Origin: Pollenia angustigena
Lineage: Eukaryota > Arthropoda > Insecta > Diptera > Polleniidae
Assembly (NCBI GenBank): GCA_930367215.1
Contig: OV884059.1
Span: 29,875,882 to 29,939,881, forward strand
Length of the DNA stretch: 64,000 nt
Direction of reading: 5' to 3'
In this document: positions 10,769 to 22,310 of the stretch, in pieces
How positions within the stretch are numbered: position 1 is the stretch's first letter
Layout: every line of letters begins with the position of its first letter
Position numbers and translations under genes: made by a program
Notes under the pieces: model-generated
The model's database searches: none
Told to the model about the DNA's origin: nothing
The model's input: only the letters and a program-made list of their open reading frames with translations

Positions 10769-11412
10769 CACCCCTATCGTGAATAATTTTTCCCCTTTTC
10801 ACATATTTGCGATCATGAACAACTCCCATGAAAAAATGTAATTCAAAGAAGAATAATAACGTAAAAAACTGTTCACGGGAATAAAATTCCCCTTATCGTG
10901 AAAAATTTTTACCCTCGTAATTTGTTCACATTTCCCTTAGATTTTCTCACTTTATTTTTGCTAGGGAACAGAACATGTATGTAAGTAGTTCCTCCTATAA
11001 ATCAAATATTAAGTATTAATAAAGTTAATGACAAACGATATATTGCTCAACAAAATGCAAAACAATAGGTCGATTGCCTGCTGATTTGTAAAGCTTTCGA
11101 CAGACTTGGTGGCAGAGTTTTGGAAAATATTTAACTACATAAAATTTAAAAAGTGCAAAAAACTAACGTTGTAATTAAACTATCCCTCCAATACTAAATA
11201 TTTTGCTTTATTGTTTAAACTTTTCCTTAAACTATATACATGTATATTTTTGAACAAAAATTTCATTGATTTTTTGTAATTTTTTTAAATCTTTCTTCTT
11301 TTTTTTACATTCACTGGAACTGATAGCGTAAAAAATTTTTCACATGAGATTCACGATTGCTTTTTTCCCTTCGTGGGAACAAAAATTCCACTTGTTATTC
11401 ACGATAGGGGTG
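10769..11412. mobile_element. TIR element CACCCCTATCGTGAATAA
   Basis: CACCCCTATCGTGAATAA at 10769-10786 is repeated perfectly inverted at 11395-11412. Subterminal copies of the motif ('ccccttatcgtgaaaaattt', 10891) lie inside. No ORF of interest and no clear target duplication, so the superfamily is undetermined. Confidence 0.75.
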
Positions 11413-11413
11413 A

Positions 11414-11907
11414 GTAACTGCCTATTTCATGGTGGAATAAGCAGGTGGCATCGTTACGGCAACAAATACAACATTACAACAAAAATGGAAATTATATCAC
11501 CATTTACGTCAAAAAAGACTTTAAGCAAAAATCAAAGCGTGCCGCTAAACGTGATGAATTAAATAAATGTTTAGCCAATTTTTATTTAATTATGGTCAAT
11601 ATCTTATTTATTTTAATTTAAACTTTAATAAAATACAATAATCACAGCATAAAACGTGGACTTTTTGTAAACATAAACAAAACATTGACATAAACCTAGA
11701 CAAACAATGCAAGAGCAAAAAATCGTCATCTGGCGTAGTGCTGCCACCTGTTAATTTCACCATGGCCTATTTCACGATGTCACTCGAACGTTTACGTTCG
11801 CACAAATAACATATAAAACAAAAACAAAATTAAAAAATTTATTTTTGGTTTACATGTTATTTGTGCGAACGTAAACGTTCGATTGACATTGTGAAATAGG
11901 CAGTAAC
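11414..11907. mobile_element. TIR element with nested palindrome
   Basis: The outer repeats are GTAACTGCCTATTTCA (left) and its inverse (right), with a second inverted pair around 'ggtggaataagcaggtggca' and 'tgccacctgttaatttcacc'. A stem pair 'gaacgtttacgttcgcacaa' / its inverse at 11789-11880 forms an inner hairpin. A related hairpin lies at 44608-44740. Confidence 0.65.
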
Positions 11908-12332
11908 AATATCTGTTAGGTTGTTATTTTGCTGCTGTGCTCGTGTATTTATGAAAGTCTGCCAATTTTATATATTAAAATATTTAAAATCATTATGGTG
12001 CGGTGTTTCAGCGACTACCTTTAGGGCTGTACCTAAAAAATGTATGCTTCCTGCGTGCCTGTGGTGAAAATTTATTGTAGCAATTGCAATGACTTTACAA
12101 TTGCAATCTGCATTACCCAGCAAAAACTTTGCTTACAAAATAAGCAGAAAAATAATGAGAATTTGACCAGCCGACTGCTTACTTTTCTACTAGAAGAAGT
12201 ACTTATTTTTGTTCGAGATGTCCCAAAAGTAATCCTTTATAATTTAGCCTATTATAATCTAAAAAATAATAATATGTTTTTTTTATACTTAAAATTTTTA
12301 TAAAAATATGTAGTTACACAAAGTCTATAAAG
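11908..12332. other. No gene seen
   Basis: Holds a short ORF (12040-12303) without recognisable domains, ending in AT-rich low-complexity sequence. I do not regard it as a gene. Confidence 0.4.
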
Positions 12333-12496
12333 TAAAAATTTTTTATTTTTTTTAATTATTTTTTTATTATTTTTTTTAATTTAATTTAATTTTTTTTTTT
12401 CTTATTTAATTTTTTTTTCTGTCTCTGGCGGGATTCGATCGCGCAACCTCGGTGCTGATAGACTAGCTCGCTACCAGCTAGTCTACCGGGGCAGTG
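12333..12496 (-). mobile_element. tRNA-derived SINE (minus copy)
   Basis: On the minus strand: 'tgccccggtagactagctgg' (A-box-like), 'agtctatcagcaccg', 'gatcgaatcccgccagagac' (diverged B box), then an A-rich tail seen as long T runs at 12333-12420. The plus copy at 55071-55235 matches it and keeps GGTTCGATTCC. No tRNA acceptor stem closes, so this is a SINE rather than a tRNA gene. Confidence 0.8.
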
Positions 12497-12719
12497 TTGT
12501 TTTTGTATTAAAAAACGATGTTTTTTGACTATAATGACTATAATGACTATAATGACATTATTATTGTCATAATAAAAATTTAAATTTGTCTGTATAATTA
12601 AGATATAATAATAAAGTTATTATTTAATATATAACTAATAATCCAAAAAGTGGCGAATAAAGCTACAAAGTAATGAATTCTTGAAGTCATTAAAAGTAGG
12701 ATTGTAAGTAAAGTTTTTG

Positions 12720-13420
12720 CTGGGTAACTAAGCAGCAAAAACTCGAAAATATGCCCTCAAAATTGTTAAAAATATGCCCCAAAAAAATCAAAAATTGCTC
12801 ATTAAAAACATAATATCATCATTTGCACAATTTGAACAATACTAAAATTATAATCGGTAAAGCCCAAAGGCCATAGTATTTACAGACCAATTCGAAAAGA
12901 ATTTAATTTGCTGTAACATATTTTTTGGGCGAATTTAATCTAAATGCCAACATAATTAGATGGCTTACGTACACAAAGATTGTAATTTGGAAAGAACTTT
13001 TTAGGAGGAATATATTAAATTAAAGACCGATTCTCACCATTCACATAGACTTAGTTCTTGGTACAAATAATAAAATTTGATCAAATTAGGTACAAAATTG
13101 CAACTTGTACTTTGCGCACAAAGTTAACATGGACAGACAACCAGCCCGACGGACGGATGGGCATCGTTAAATCACTTTCAAAAGTGATTCGAAGTCGATC
13201 CGTGTACAAAAAGATTTGTTTAGATTTCTAGGTATTGCACACATCGCCAAAAAAAGTATGTTTATAATTGCTTTTTCTTTATATGTATCAAAATATGCCT
13301 CAAAAAAGCAAAATATGCGCTTAAAACTTAAAATTGGTGCAAAAAGGCTCTTTAACTAAATTATGCAAAAGTATGCTCCAAACGGTAAAATATGCACTAA
13401 CAAATCGATGCCAAAATTAA
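12720..13420 (+). repeat. Degenerate family A copy and 'aaatatgccc' repeats
   Basis: 12855-13265 follows family A, from 'atcggtaaagccca' to 'gtactttgcgcacaaagtta' and 'cagcccgacggacgg'. It is bracketed by inverted short runs such as 'aaaatatgcc' (12750, 13290-13400) that look like the arms of a decayed TIR element. Confidence 0.6.
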
Positions 13421-14220
13421 TAAAAAGCTCTTAAAGGGATAGACATTTTATTTCTGCCTTCATTGGTCGCCCAAGGAAAAACATGCTGCTGTGGTTTCCC
13501 TGTATATCAACATGTGGAATTTCCCTAATACATTAAGGAATCGGTGTTTCACCGATTAAATTCTTTTGTGGATGGTGATTGCATTTTGCTTTTGTTGCAA
13601 ACTTTACATTTTGCGACAACTTCATTTGCTAAGTGGGTAATTTTTAGGAAAAAATAATCTTTGTATTTTCCTGAGCTGCTCTATGAGCAATTTCTATTTG
13701 TTAATCTTTGTTCGTAAAATCGATTACCATACTTTTCGCACAACTTTTCGCATAACAGGGAAATTTAAATAATCTGTGCTGTATGAATGCCAGAATCGGG
13801 AGTTCATAATGTGTTGCGTTAACAGGGTCACCAAACACCTTTTTTATTAGAAATGTAGGTATGAAAGTTCGTGTGTATTATTCTGTACTCCTTCAATTAC
13901 TATCTGATTTCGAAAATAACTTAGAGGCTTATTTGTAGATTCGATAGTATAAGACAGAGAAACTTCGCTATATATTATAGCAATACATATTCGAGTTAGC
14001 ATCTTCCTCCAAGGTGTGATCATTTTGGAAAGCATGAACATTTAGTCGTGATAACTCGTCAGCGAAGTGGTTTTCTCTCTCCCAGGTTAATAAAAAACCT
14101 GTGCATTGCGCTCATCCGTAAAGGTTTTCTATCCTTTTTATTATTGCGTTTTAGTTTCAGGCCAAAACCGCAAAAGTAAAAATATATAAGTCTTTCATCC
14201 CAAAGAGATAATTTCAATTC
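13421..14220. other. No gene seen
   Basis: Unassigned sequence. The 64-codon ORF at 13847-14041 shows no domain. Given the adjacent pol fragment, part of it may be decayed Ty3/gypsy sequence, but I cannot show that. Confidence 0.4.
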
Positions 14221-14638
14221 TTAAGAGTTGATTATCGCTTTTCCATTCATGCAAGCCGGAGCATCAGCTGTAAAGTCAAACGGATTTTTATAGTCAAGGT
14301 AAAGTAACATAACGTCTTCAGATGCAAAAACCTCTTTAAGATTCTTGAAAGCTTGACGTTTTTCGTTAAATTTTAAATACATATTTTTTGATTGACCGGC
14401 GAGCATCTAGCCGCTTTCGCCCTTCAGGATGTTTGTCAAAGTCCTTGCTATTTAAGCAATGTCTATAACAACTAACGAGTCCCAGAAATGATCTTACATT
14501 GAAAACTTCTACTTACTAGGGCCCGTCGAGATTCCCCCGCCAGATACCACAAGTCCCAGTAATACTACTTTTTCTTTGAAGGAATCCGACTTTTCGCGAG
14601 AAACTCGCATATTGGCATCGTACAGTCTATTCAAGACC
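14221..14638 (-). pseudogene. Ty3/gypsy pol fragment (RT to RNase H)
   Basis: Minus-strand reading gives 'LYDANMRVSREKSDSFKEKV' and 'LLGLVVSGGG' near 14610-14520, the end of a gypsy reverse transcriptase. After several stops comes 'RQAFKNLKEVFASEDVMLLY' with 'DYKNPFDFTADA' (14370-14250), the connection to RNase H. The order and spacing match Ty3/gypsy pol, but frames are broken. The upstream RT lies cut off by the hAT relic that starts at 14639. No LTR seen. Confidence 0.85.
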
Positions 14639-15292
14639 CAGGGCTGGGCAGTATTTGAAATACATGTATTTTAAATACATGACGTGCAAGTATTTTGTAT
14701 TTTAAAAACATACAATAAATATAAGTAGTTTGTATTTTGTATTTTAAATACATAAGAAGAAAGACAAAGAATCCAAAACTTGCAATTTATACTCTAGAGG
14801 AAAATTACAAAAAACTTAAAATTACACCTGGAAATATCAAAAGTAGAAGCACACTAGTAAAGAATACGATGACTTTGTTGTTTTCGTAGATAGGGATGAT
14901 GGTGAATCTAGGACACCAAATTTGGAGTTGGAATTTGTCAGTTTCCTCAGTGACAAAAGCAAAGACATTATCACTCTTGACAGCTATACTAATATAAAAA
15001 GAGTATTCATAGAATTTAATACAAGTAAGTGCTTATTAGGACCTGTAGAAAGATAATTTTCTTCAGCAGGTTTTATTTACTCTCCAACAAGAAAATGTTT
15101 GTCTGATGCTTTATTAAAAAATCTGATATTTATGAATGGAAACAATTGTTTTGTTAATAAGTTTTATATAATATATTTTTTGGTTTGAATAAAAATGATG
15201 TATTTCGTATTTTAAATATATACAGATGTATACATAACCTGAAAGTATTTTGTATTTTAAATACCGCAAACTATGTATTTTGCCCAACACTG
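14639..15292 (+). mobile_element. hAT element relic with self-similar termini
   Basis: The left end is CAGGGCTGGGCAGTATTTGA and the right end ...TATTTTGCCCAACACTG. CAG at the termini and 'TGGGCA' are typical of hAT. Both subterminal regions carry repeats of 'tattttgtattttaaatac'. The flanking octamers TCAAGACC (14631-14638) and CCAATTCC (15293-15300) share 5 of 8 bases, as expected of an old target duplication. It interrupts the Ty3/gypsy relic. Confidence 0.8.
14870..15125 (+). pseudogene. hAT transposase C-terminal fragment
   Basis: Plus-strand translation gives 'EYDDFVVF', then 'VSFLSDKSKDIITLD', then 'CLLGPVER', a stop, and 'FSSAGFIYSPTRKCLSD' with 'LLKNLIFMN'. This is the hAT dimerisation domain (usual pattern: S-x-x-x-E-R-x-F-S-x-A-G, then R-x-x-L-S). 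At least one stop disrupts it, so it is dead. It lies inside the TIRs at 14639 and 15292. Confidence 0.85.
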
Positions 15293-15576
15293 CCAATTCC
15301 ACCTGCTTGCTATTCTTCTTGTTTGTAAACATTACTGTTATCCAGCGCAAATTATTAGCAATTAAACTTGCGGCGAAAAAACGTGATTATAGCTGCTGTT
15401 AAATTTTTTATAGCTGTATATTAAATAATAATAATATCGATATCGATATTTTTCCTATCAATATTTTTGATATATTAAGACTAGATCTTATACCCGAAAC
15501 TTAAAATCCAGAATTCGTAAATCGCAAATTTCAAAATCACAAATTTTAAAATCCAGAATCACTTCTTAAAACTTAT
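15293..15576. other. No gene seen
   Basis: AT-rich, with an alternating 'atcgatatcgatat' run near 15436. Nothing assignable. Confidence 0.4.
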
Positions 15577-15579
15577 TTG

Positions 15580-15668
15580 CATAGCCGGTCTACGCCGAGC
15601 CCTAAAGATGTTCTACTCTTTGGTATAAAAAACACCGGCTTCGCTGAAATGTCTACTCGTTACGTTAA
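15580..15668 (+). repeat. Single unit of the 82-bp core repeat
   Basis: 'gcatagccggtctacgccga', 'tctactctttggtata' and 'caccggcttcgct' match one unit of the array at 8615-9040. No flanking inverted arms are evident, so this is a solo or decayed copy. Confidence 0.75.
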
Positions 15669-15776
15669 CCGAGGTTGCACTGTATATTGGTTATAAAATT
15701 CTCCAGATAGATTCGAATTATAAATTTTTGATCATTAATTATTTCTTATTGTAGATAAAGTGGAAAATGTCGGTAT

Positions 15777-16034
15777 ATTTCTTTAGCTGAAACTAATCCA
15801 ACTCCATTTGATTTTGCTGAAGGAGAGTCTGAATAAGTTTTAGGATTTAATGTTGAATATAGAAAAAAAGGAAGACTTGCTTTAATTTTTTTAGCAGAAT
15901 ATAAGAATATTATTTTGTTTAATATTTTTAAGAGGAGATGTTTTTCTTTTATGTTTTATATTAAATTGACTTTTGTTTCTTTTGCATTTATTTGAGTTCG
16001 AGGAACTTGACCACAATTCCGTTATGATAAATTA
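15777..16034 (+). pseudogene. ND1: Nuclear mitochondrial insertion (NUMT): ND1 fragment
   Basis: One reading frame of about 86 codons matches the C-terminal half of insect NADH dehydrogenase subunit 1: 'ISLAETNPTPFDFAEGESE', then 'VLGFNVEY', 'LALIFLAEY', 'KLTFVSFAFI', and 'FRYDKL'. Two TGA codons fall where the mitochondrial code reads Trp (one in FI-W-VRGT), and one TAA is a true stop. Conserved hydrophobic segments carry Lys/Arg substitutions, so the copy is decayed. The frame is preserved without indels. It is a nuclear copy because both sides are nuclear repeat DNA; a misassembly is the alternative. Confidence 0.92.
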
Positions 16035-16039
16035 ATATA

Positions 16040-18445
16040 TGTATCGTGCTTGAAAAAGTTTTTATACATAAATTTGTTGTTCGAGTTAAAATATATACAT
16101 ACAATTTTATGTACATACTTTGCACATCTGTTTGTGTGCCGGTACATAGATTTATTTACTTTTCTTATGTACAAAGTATGTACTACATACAAACTTGTGT
16201 ATGCACTAATAAATATTTACTTGTTTATATTTAAACAGGGTTCTAAATAAAACTCCCCTTTACAATAGTTACCTGATTTGCACTAAAATTATAAGCCATT
16301 TTAAAAAACTGACAATACAATTAAAATAAAACAGTTAAAATATTTTTATTTATTAAATTTTGTTCTCTAATATTTTTTACACTATTCAATATTCCAAAAA
16401 TAGCTACATATGTATGTATGTATGTACACTAGAAAATTAAAACTAAATAACTCAACAACTGTTTAGTTTTAATATGCCAACCTTGTTTAACATTTTAAAG
16501 GAATTTCTGGCAAATGTTTCCCAAGGTTACCAATGCTTAAAAAGGCAAATGTTTATTAGAATTCGGGAAACAAATAAATGCAAACAAACCTAAATTACCT
16601 TGGTTATGCTTTTTGGAATTAAATATTAAAAATTCGTAAAAATTAAACCTTTTAATACCCTGTATTAGTGGGAGTTTACAGGGGTACGCTATACTAGTAA
16701 TGCGCATGTTTTTAACAGCTTCCATTTTTATAACTGGCAGGACACATGTGGTAAAAAATTTTGCTTAAACTTTTTGTTATGAAAAAACCTAAAAGCCAAC
16801 TGATGGCTTTCAAGAAGTAAAATTTTTGTTTAATTTTTTGTGGGGTTTTATTAATATTTAATTCATAAATACAATATACAGATATCACATAGATAAAAAG
16901 TTTTAAATAAATCATGCCAAAGCATGTTTTGTCTTATTGCTATTTTTACAATTTTTAAAAATCATTTTTTATAGTAAAAGTGGTCGCTTAAAAGTAACTT
17001 ATAACAGTTAATACAAGCTTAATGTGCTGTTTCTAAATAACCGGCAAGTGATTGTGTAGTAAAATTTATATGGAAATGACTCAAAAAACTTAGTGCTTTC
17101 ATATAAAGGGCATAATAAACCTCACAAATGGCTTGGCAAACATGCCAAAATTTTACGTTTGTACAAATATTTTGTGTTGTTAATTGGGGTGTTTACTGTT
17201 TGGACAAACATTTGAAGCAATGTTTGCAGAAATATTAAAAATTTTTAATATTTGGCAGACATGTTGGATATTTGTCAAACTCTTTGTGGCGTCTAATGCT
17301 TAATGTATTCAATTCAATTAATTTTTAATATTAAATTAATTTTTTTTAGCCACAAAACAGCTCGTTGCTTAAAAACTGTTTACTTTAAATTTTGTGCCTT
17401 TATTTTATAATTTCTTTTCCGTTTTAAGCTAAATGCAACAAAATTGCCGCAGCACTATTGGCATCTGCATTCATTGAAAACAAAACAAAAATGAAAATTA
17501 ATGTTTGAACGGAGAATATTTGTGTTGTTTATTGGCAAACCCCAAACGGAAATAATGTGTGTGTTTGCCAAGCATTTTGTGTGGTTTATTATGCCCTTTA
17601 CACTTGCCTGTCATTTGTAAACAGAACATAAATGCCTAGACGGAGTTTAAAATCAAAAAAGTTGGTTTTTCTTAAAAAACGAAGCAACTTTTGTGTATTT
17701 TATTAGTTTTTTTTTTTAATTTCCAAAAAAATGTGTTTAAAAAGATTTTGGTTGTCGTGCTTAATTCCCAATTTTTATTCTTGATAAAAACTCTGAAATT
17801 TATTGTTGATGGGATAAGCTATTCCTATGCACATTTAACTGGTTGCTTAGGCCAGATAATCAGGAACTTCATCCAAAGATTTTAGAAAAAACTAAAGATA
17901 CCTATTATAAAAAAAAAACTGTTAAGCGAATAAGAATTATAGCAACAGTTTTACAATATCAAAGTTTAAACAAAAACAACAACAATAAACAGTGAGTTTA
18001 TCTCTTCTTACATTCCCCAACATTAAGCACGACAAAAAAAATCTTGTTAACTGAAAATTTTGTATACACAAAAATTAATTTGATAAAAGTGTTTTAAATC
18101 TTTTATGTTTTTAGTCAAAACTGCAGTCGAAATCAAAAACTGTCGAACAAAAAAGAAAATTTGTGTACGACTTTTCGCTTTTTGAGCTGGTTTGACAGCG
18201 AGTGTTTAAATTTAATATGTAAATCAGAAGTAAAAGCAACCGTTTTTTTTTTTTTTTTTTTTTGCCAAGGACAAATGAAGAAGTGATATAAATGGCAGTT
18301 TTTCTACTTTGACTGCAGTTTTGTAAACGCTGTTTTTAGTGTATTTAACTTTTATGCATTCCAATTAAATTTTTACTCAAAATTTATTTTGAAATTACAA
18401 ACATTTTTTCTTAAAACTGTTTTAAATTAATCTCACAAATTTACA
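16040..18445. other. Long AT-rich interval, no gene seen
   Basis: Contains ATG-less or low-complexity ORFs only. About 17740-18010 carries a dispersed repeat ('aaatttattgttgatgg', 'actggttgcttaggccaga', 'aacaataaacagtgagtt') also found at 56130-56340 and partly at 32690-32760. A 'tgtatgtatgtatgta' microsatellite lies near 16410. The sequence around 17000-17640 looks less repetitive and could hold regulatory sequence. Confidence 0.45.
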
Positions 18446-18448
18446 TAT

Positions 18449-18673
18449 CGTCACCTTAAATGCAAACGGACGAAACTATGTATGTACATAAAAAATTGAG
18501 TATTTTCGTTTGTTTTATTAGATTTTTGGACCCCTGCGATCAAAAATGGAGACTATTGCCGAAATTCAAGTGCCAAAAACACGTTGTTATTATTGATTTT
18601 GTAAAGTTTTTTGCTTCTTCTGTACAAAAAATAAATATGTAGTTATGGATGTGCGTTTACATTTAAGGTGACG
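18449..18673. mobile_element. MITE family E, copy 2
   Basis: CGTCACCTTAAATGCAAACG at the left and its inverse ('gtttacatttaaggtgacg') at the right end. The interior is shared with 6484-6711 ('gacccctgcgatcaaaaatg', 'ttattattgatttt'). The short ORF inside is not a gene. Confidence 0.85.
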
Positions 18674-18784
18674 TTATGTATATATTTTTTAAATTTATTC
18701 CCGACGTTTATTCACACATTTAGACAAATCTTATTTTAATTTTGAAAAATGTTTTTTTTTTTAAAAAAAAAGTATAACAGCCCT

Positions 18785-19894
18785 GCCAGAAAAATAGTAC
18801 GACGTGTTCCAGATATTTGAGAGAAACGTCGACAAAAAAGCCGGAATCGTAGAATCAGATCTCTGACCCAAATATGTATGAACAAATTCTGGCAGAACTG
18901 TCGTGCGAAATTCTGATTTTATTGCCGGCATTTCCAATAGATACCTGCTTGACAGAAATCTAATAAAAAGCCAAGTAAAATTCTGATGTGATAGCCGACA
19001 TTCTTATTGTTTTTTGATAGCTGAAAATAAACTTTGACATTTTTTATGATGATTTCCAAAACATTTGGGCTCTAGTTCAGTAATTGTTTTTGTCCAATGA
19101 GTGGCCAAATATAATAGATATTCAGGAGTTCTTTGATTCTGCATTAAAACATTTTAAAAATCTAAACACAGACTCGATGATTTGGTTTTTTGATGATTTT
19201 CAATTCGATTTTAATGAAAATTTAATTAACTTAATCATTTTTTTCTGATTTTCGTCGTTGGAAAGGTGCTTATCACCGCTTGGGATTTAAGTCAAAAATT
19301 AACCCTTAACTGCACTGTCTTACTTTTTATAACATTAACTTAGACATCATTTAAAATCCATTTTATTAACACAAAAAGCATATATTTGTGCAGAAAACAC
19401 GTTTAATATATACATATATGTAGCTAATTTTAAATAAAAAAAAAAATATAAAAGTGGTTAGATTTTAAATGTAAATATCTACTATATTTGGACATGCATT
19501 GCACAAAAAAATTTAACGAAAGTTTTATATATGAAAAATACCATTTTTGACCCTTTTATGACGAGGTATAGCTCACGGGAGATTATCGCTAGAGCCAAAA
19601 TATTTTGAGAATCTTCATAAAACATGTCAAAGTTAGTTTTTAGGGGGTACAACTTTTACATTTTTCCCCCCCATATTAGGCGAGTCGGTCTAATATATAT
19701 GAATTCAATCTGAAATCTATTAGACATAACGGTTCATAAATTACCTCCAATATATCAAAACGAAATCGATCAGAAAGCAGCCAGACAATACGTGTATTCA
19801 ATGTCTGACAGAAATCTGAACGAAGTCTTAGTGAATGAAGTCAGACACTTGCAATAAATGTCTAATTCAGACAACATCGGAGTATTTTACTGGC
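18785..19894. mobile_element. Probable decayed TIR element
   Basis: GCCAGAAAAATAGTACGACG at 18785 is mirrored by GCCAGTAAAATACTCCGATG (minus) at the right end, 15 of 20 identical. The subterminal regions share 'cagaaatct' and 'gtctgac' motifs in inverse orientation. No target duplication or transposase seen. Confidence 0.55.
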
Positions 19895-20108
19895 TGGGAG
19901 CGATTTTAAAGTGGGTTAATTCAAAATTTATAAATTTTCAGTAGATACAAAAATTTGTTTTCCTTTTAAATGTTTAGTCTTCTTAAACTGGCAAATACAT
20001 AAAATAGCCACCTTCACTCTTAAAAAAAACTATTGTTTTTTTCAGCTATTTAAAGTTTTTTTTCATCTCCATTTTTAGTTTAATGACTTCTCCTTTCATC
20101 CCAATACA

Positions 20109-20588
20109 TTATGGAGTTTCTAGGACATGATTCAGATAGGCTATATAACAAATAGCCAATTTCAAAATCTCAATTTTCGATAATTTTTTATCCGGCGGCA
20201 AAGTTGGTAATAATTTACGTAGTTCTGCAAAGGAAACATTAAAAGCTTCAACACGTATGCGTTCTCTAGTGGCATGAGCTGTTCGATACTTTAAGGTGGC
20301 ACGTCTACGTCGGCGTCGTTCTTCTCGTGATAGGCCTACAAGTTCTGATGGATCTAAATGCGTTATAGGTGTGGTACGTCTTCTAGGGGCTGGTGTGGGT
20401 GGAGGAACAGGTCTACTACCACTGGACTGAGGACTAACGGGTGTTTCGCAACCCATGCGTGCCTGATATCTTTTATCAAAATCAAAGGCAGCATAGTCTT
20501 CATTTTCTACATTATTTAAATCTTGCAGGTAATAACGGCCCAAAGCTATATTTTGCGACGGTGCCATATGCGTCATGTCGTAAACCAT
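20109..20588 (-). CDS. HLH4C: bHLH transcription factor, NHLH/HLH4C type
   Basis: A 159-residue nuclear bHLH protein. Residues 91-159 are the family signature: a run of six Arg and the basic region '[20 protein letters not shown]' (97-116, with the E-box-contacting Glu in ATRER), helix 1 with '[12 protein letters not shown]', loop 'DKKLSKIE', and helix 2 '[16 protein letters not shown]' ending one turn before the stop. This is nearly the same as vertebrate NHLH1/2 and Drosophila HLH4C, which act in neurons by dimerising with the class I partner (Daughterless in flies). The N-terminal half is Pro/Ser-rich linker (50-75). The start at 20588 gives a length close to the fly homologue. Upstream, a pyrimidine-rich tract ends in AG at 20615-20616, 26 bases 5' of the ATG, suggesting a spliced 5' leader. 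No frame damage. Family identity is secure; the orthologue name rests on the domain and length. Confidence 0.93.
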   Translation of the reverse strand: MVYDMTHMAPSQNIALGRYYLQDLNNVENEDYAAFDFDKRYQARMGCETPVSPQSSGSRPVPPPTPAPRRRTTPITHLDPSELVGLSREERRRRRRATLKYRTAHATRERIRVEAFNVSFAELRKLLPTLPPDKKLSKIEILKLAICYIAYLNHVLETP

Positions 20589-20607
20589 GTCTTTGCAATT
20601 GTTTATT

Positions 20608-20645
20608 TAAACTTCTAAAAAGAAAGGGAAATTTGTAAATTTAAT
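20608..20645 (-). promoter_or_regulatory. Probable 3' splice acceptor in HLH4C 5' leader
   Basis: The minus strand reads 'tttccctttctttttag' ending at 20615, then a 26-base leader to the ATG. It looks like an intron end, so the promoter would lie upstream at an unknown distance. Confidence 0.5.
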
Positions 20646-20699
20646 AAAAACTGTTTATTTTACTTACTTTTTGTATAAATGTTTATATTTGCTATTTTA

Positions 20700-21650
20700 A
20701 TTTAGAATCCCCCTAAACGCCCACTTAATTTGTGGTTAAATCTTACAAAGATTTTAATACCCTGGTGGGAAAACTTAGTTCCTATTCATAAACCGCATTT
20801 TTTGTTTTTCGAGCATATGCCAACGGCATAAAATTGTATTATTTGTGAGTTTTTTTTTTTTTGTATTGATTCATTGTGAGTATTTGTTATTTATGTACTT
20901 AAGGGGTTATTTTGTGCTCGAATTGTATTTGTTCTATTGTAATGTCTGTGTAAATATTATTATTACAACCCTTTGTTTGGATTTGGTTGTGCATTTTAAC
21001 ACCTTGCCAAAAAGCGATGTGGGTAAAAATAAAACCCATAATAAAGTAAATCACGTTTCTCAATTTGCAATAAAAATTGTATATTAACGCAAACAGAAAC
21101 ATCTGGTATCTACTATGCTTTTTTGTACATAAATTTATTTATTTATATTAAACTCTGGTTTTTACTAAGTAAGACTTTTAGTTCTGAAACATTTCATTGT
21201 TTATCGGAAACATAAAAAGCTCTTGAACAACGAAACTTAAATGAACTTTTTAGAATTATTTTTTTTAATGTTAACTAATTCCACCTTACCGTTGCTTTCA
21301 CTTTAAATGTTATTAATCCATATATGTAATGTGCAAATAATACAAATGCTTATCCGACTTTAAATTTGAAATAGTTGATAGGTATGCACGACACAAGTTC
21401 TAATAAGAAACTGTTATCTTTCTGTCTAGCAGCATCCTTTTATACACAATTAAGGAAAAAACCACCCCACTGTAATTTTTATTTAAACGAACTGCCAATG
21501 GTGTGTAAGCTTTTTTTTGTTGTAGAAAAATGGCGTCTAAACTCCACCCACTTGCTACTTATGATGCTGTGAAGTATGTATTAAAAAAAAAAACTTATAT
21601 TAAACGTCAATTTATTAAAAATATGTACAATGCTAATTCTACTTATTTAC
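20700..21650. other. HLH4C upstream region, no gene seen
   Basis: No domain-bearing ORF on either strand. It may contain the 5' intron and regulatory sequence of HLH4C, which cannot be located from sequence alone. Confidence 0.45.
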
Positions 21651-21651
21651 A

Positions 21652-22310
21652 CTGGGTCTCCACGTAGCAATATTTATTGCGGCAAACGTAAAATTTGATT
21701 GCTCAATTAAATTTGCGACGTATAGAACGCATATTGATTTGAGTGGAAATCCATTGCGCAATAATTGCTCTTCTGATTGCTTACACTGGGTCTCCACGTA
21801 GCAATTTTAATTGCTAAGCACAAGCAAAAACGTCGGCAGAACAATGGCGCAATAATTGCTTATTATATTGCTGGAGAACACGTGAAATTGCTTTACCATA
21901 AACAAACGTACAGAGAAATGAAATGATAATTGACAACTGATTTTACAGCAGATTGCTAAGTCTGCGTTCATACGGCTCATATCTTATTGACATGATTTCT
22001 ACTTTATAGGCGAGAGGGACGAGGGGAAAAGAAACGAGTACACAGAAGCATGAACTGTCTTTACGTTTTGCTTTCTTATTCGTTGTTGTCGTCAACATGA
22101 CATGAATCATTTGAACGACAACTCATGTTCAAAGAAGAAAAAGGAAGAATCTTGTCAATAATTCATGAGCCGTATGAGCCCGGACTAAGCAACAATTGCT
22201 CAAGCAATCAGAAGAGCAATCATTGCGCAATGGATTGCTACTCATGGCAATATGCGTTCTATACGTCGCAAATTTAATTGAGCAATCAAATTTTACGTTT
22301 GCCGTTAAAA
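21652..22310. mobile_element. Inverted-repeat element with internal duplication and nested MITE
   Basis: Left arm 21690-21783 ('cggcaaacgtaaaatttgat', 'cgacgtatagaacgcatatt') is inverted at 22193-22307. The head 'cactgggtctccacgtagca' occurs twice, at 21650 and 21784, so the left end is itself duplicated. The core is split by the MITE at 21961-22184. No ORF. Confidence 0.75.
21961..22184. mobile_element. MITE nested in the 21652 element
   Basis: Terminal repeats TCTGCGTTCATACGGCTCAT (left) and the inverse TCCGGGCTCATACGGCTCAT (right), 17 of 20 matching. The flanking pentamer CTAAG occurs at 21956-21960 and 22185-22189 and may be the target duplication. Confidence 0.75.
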
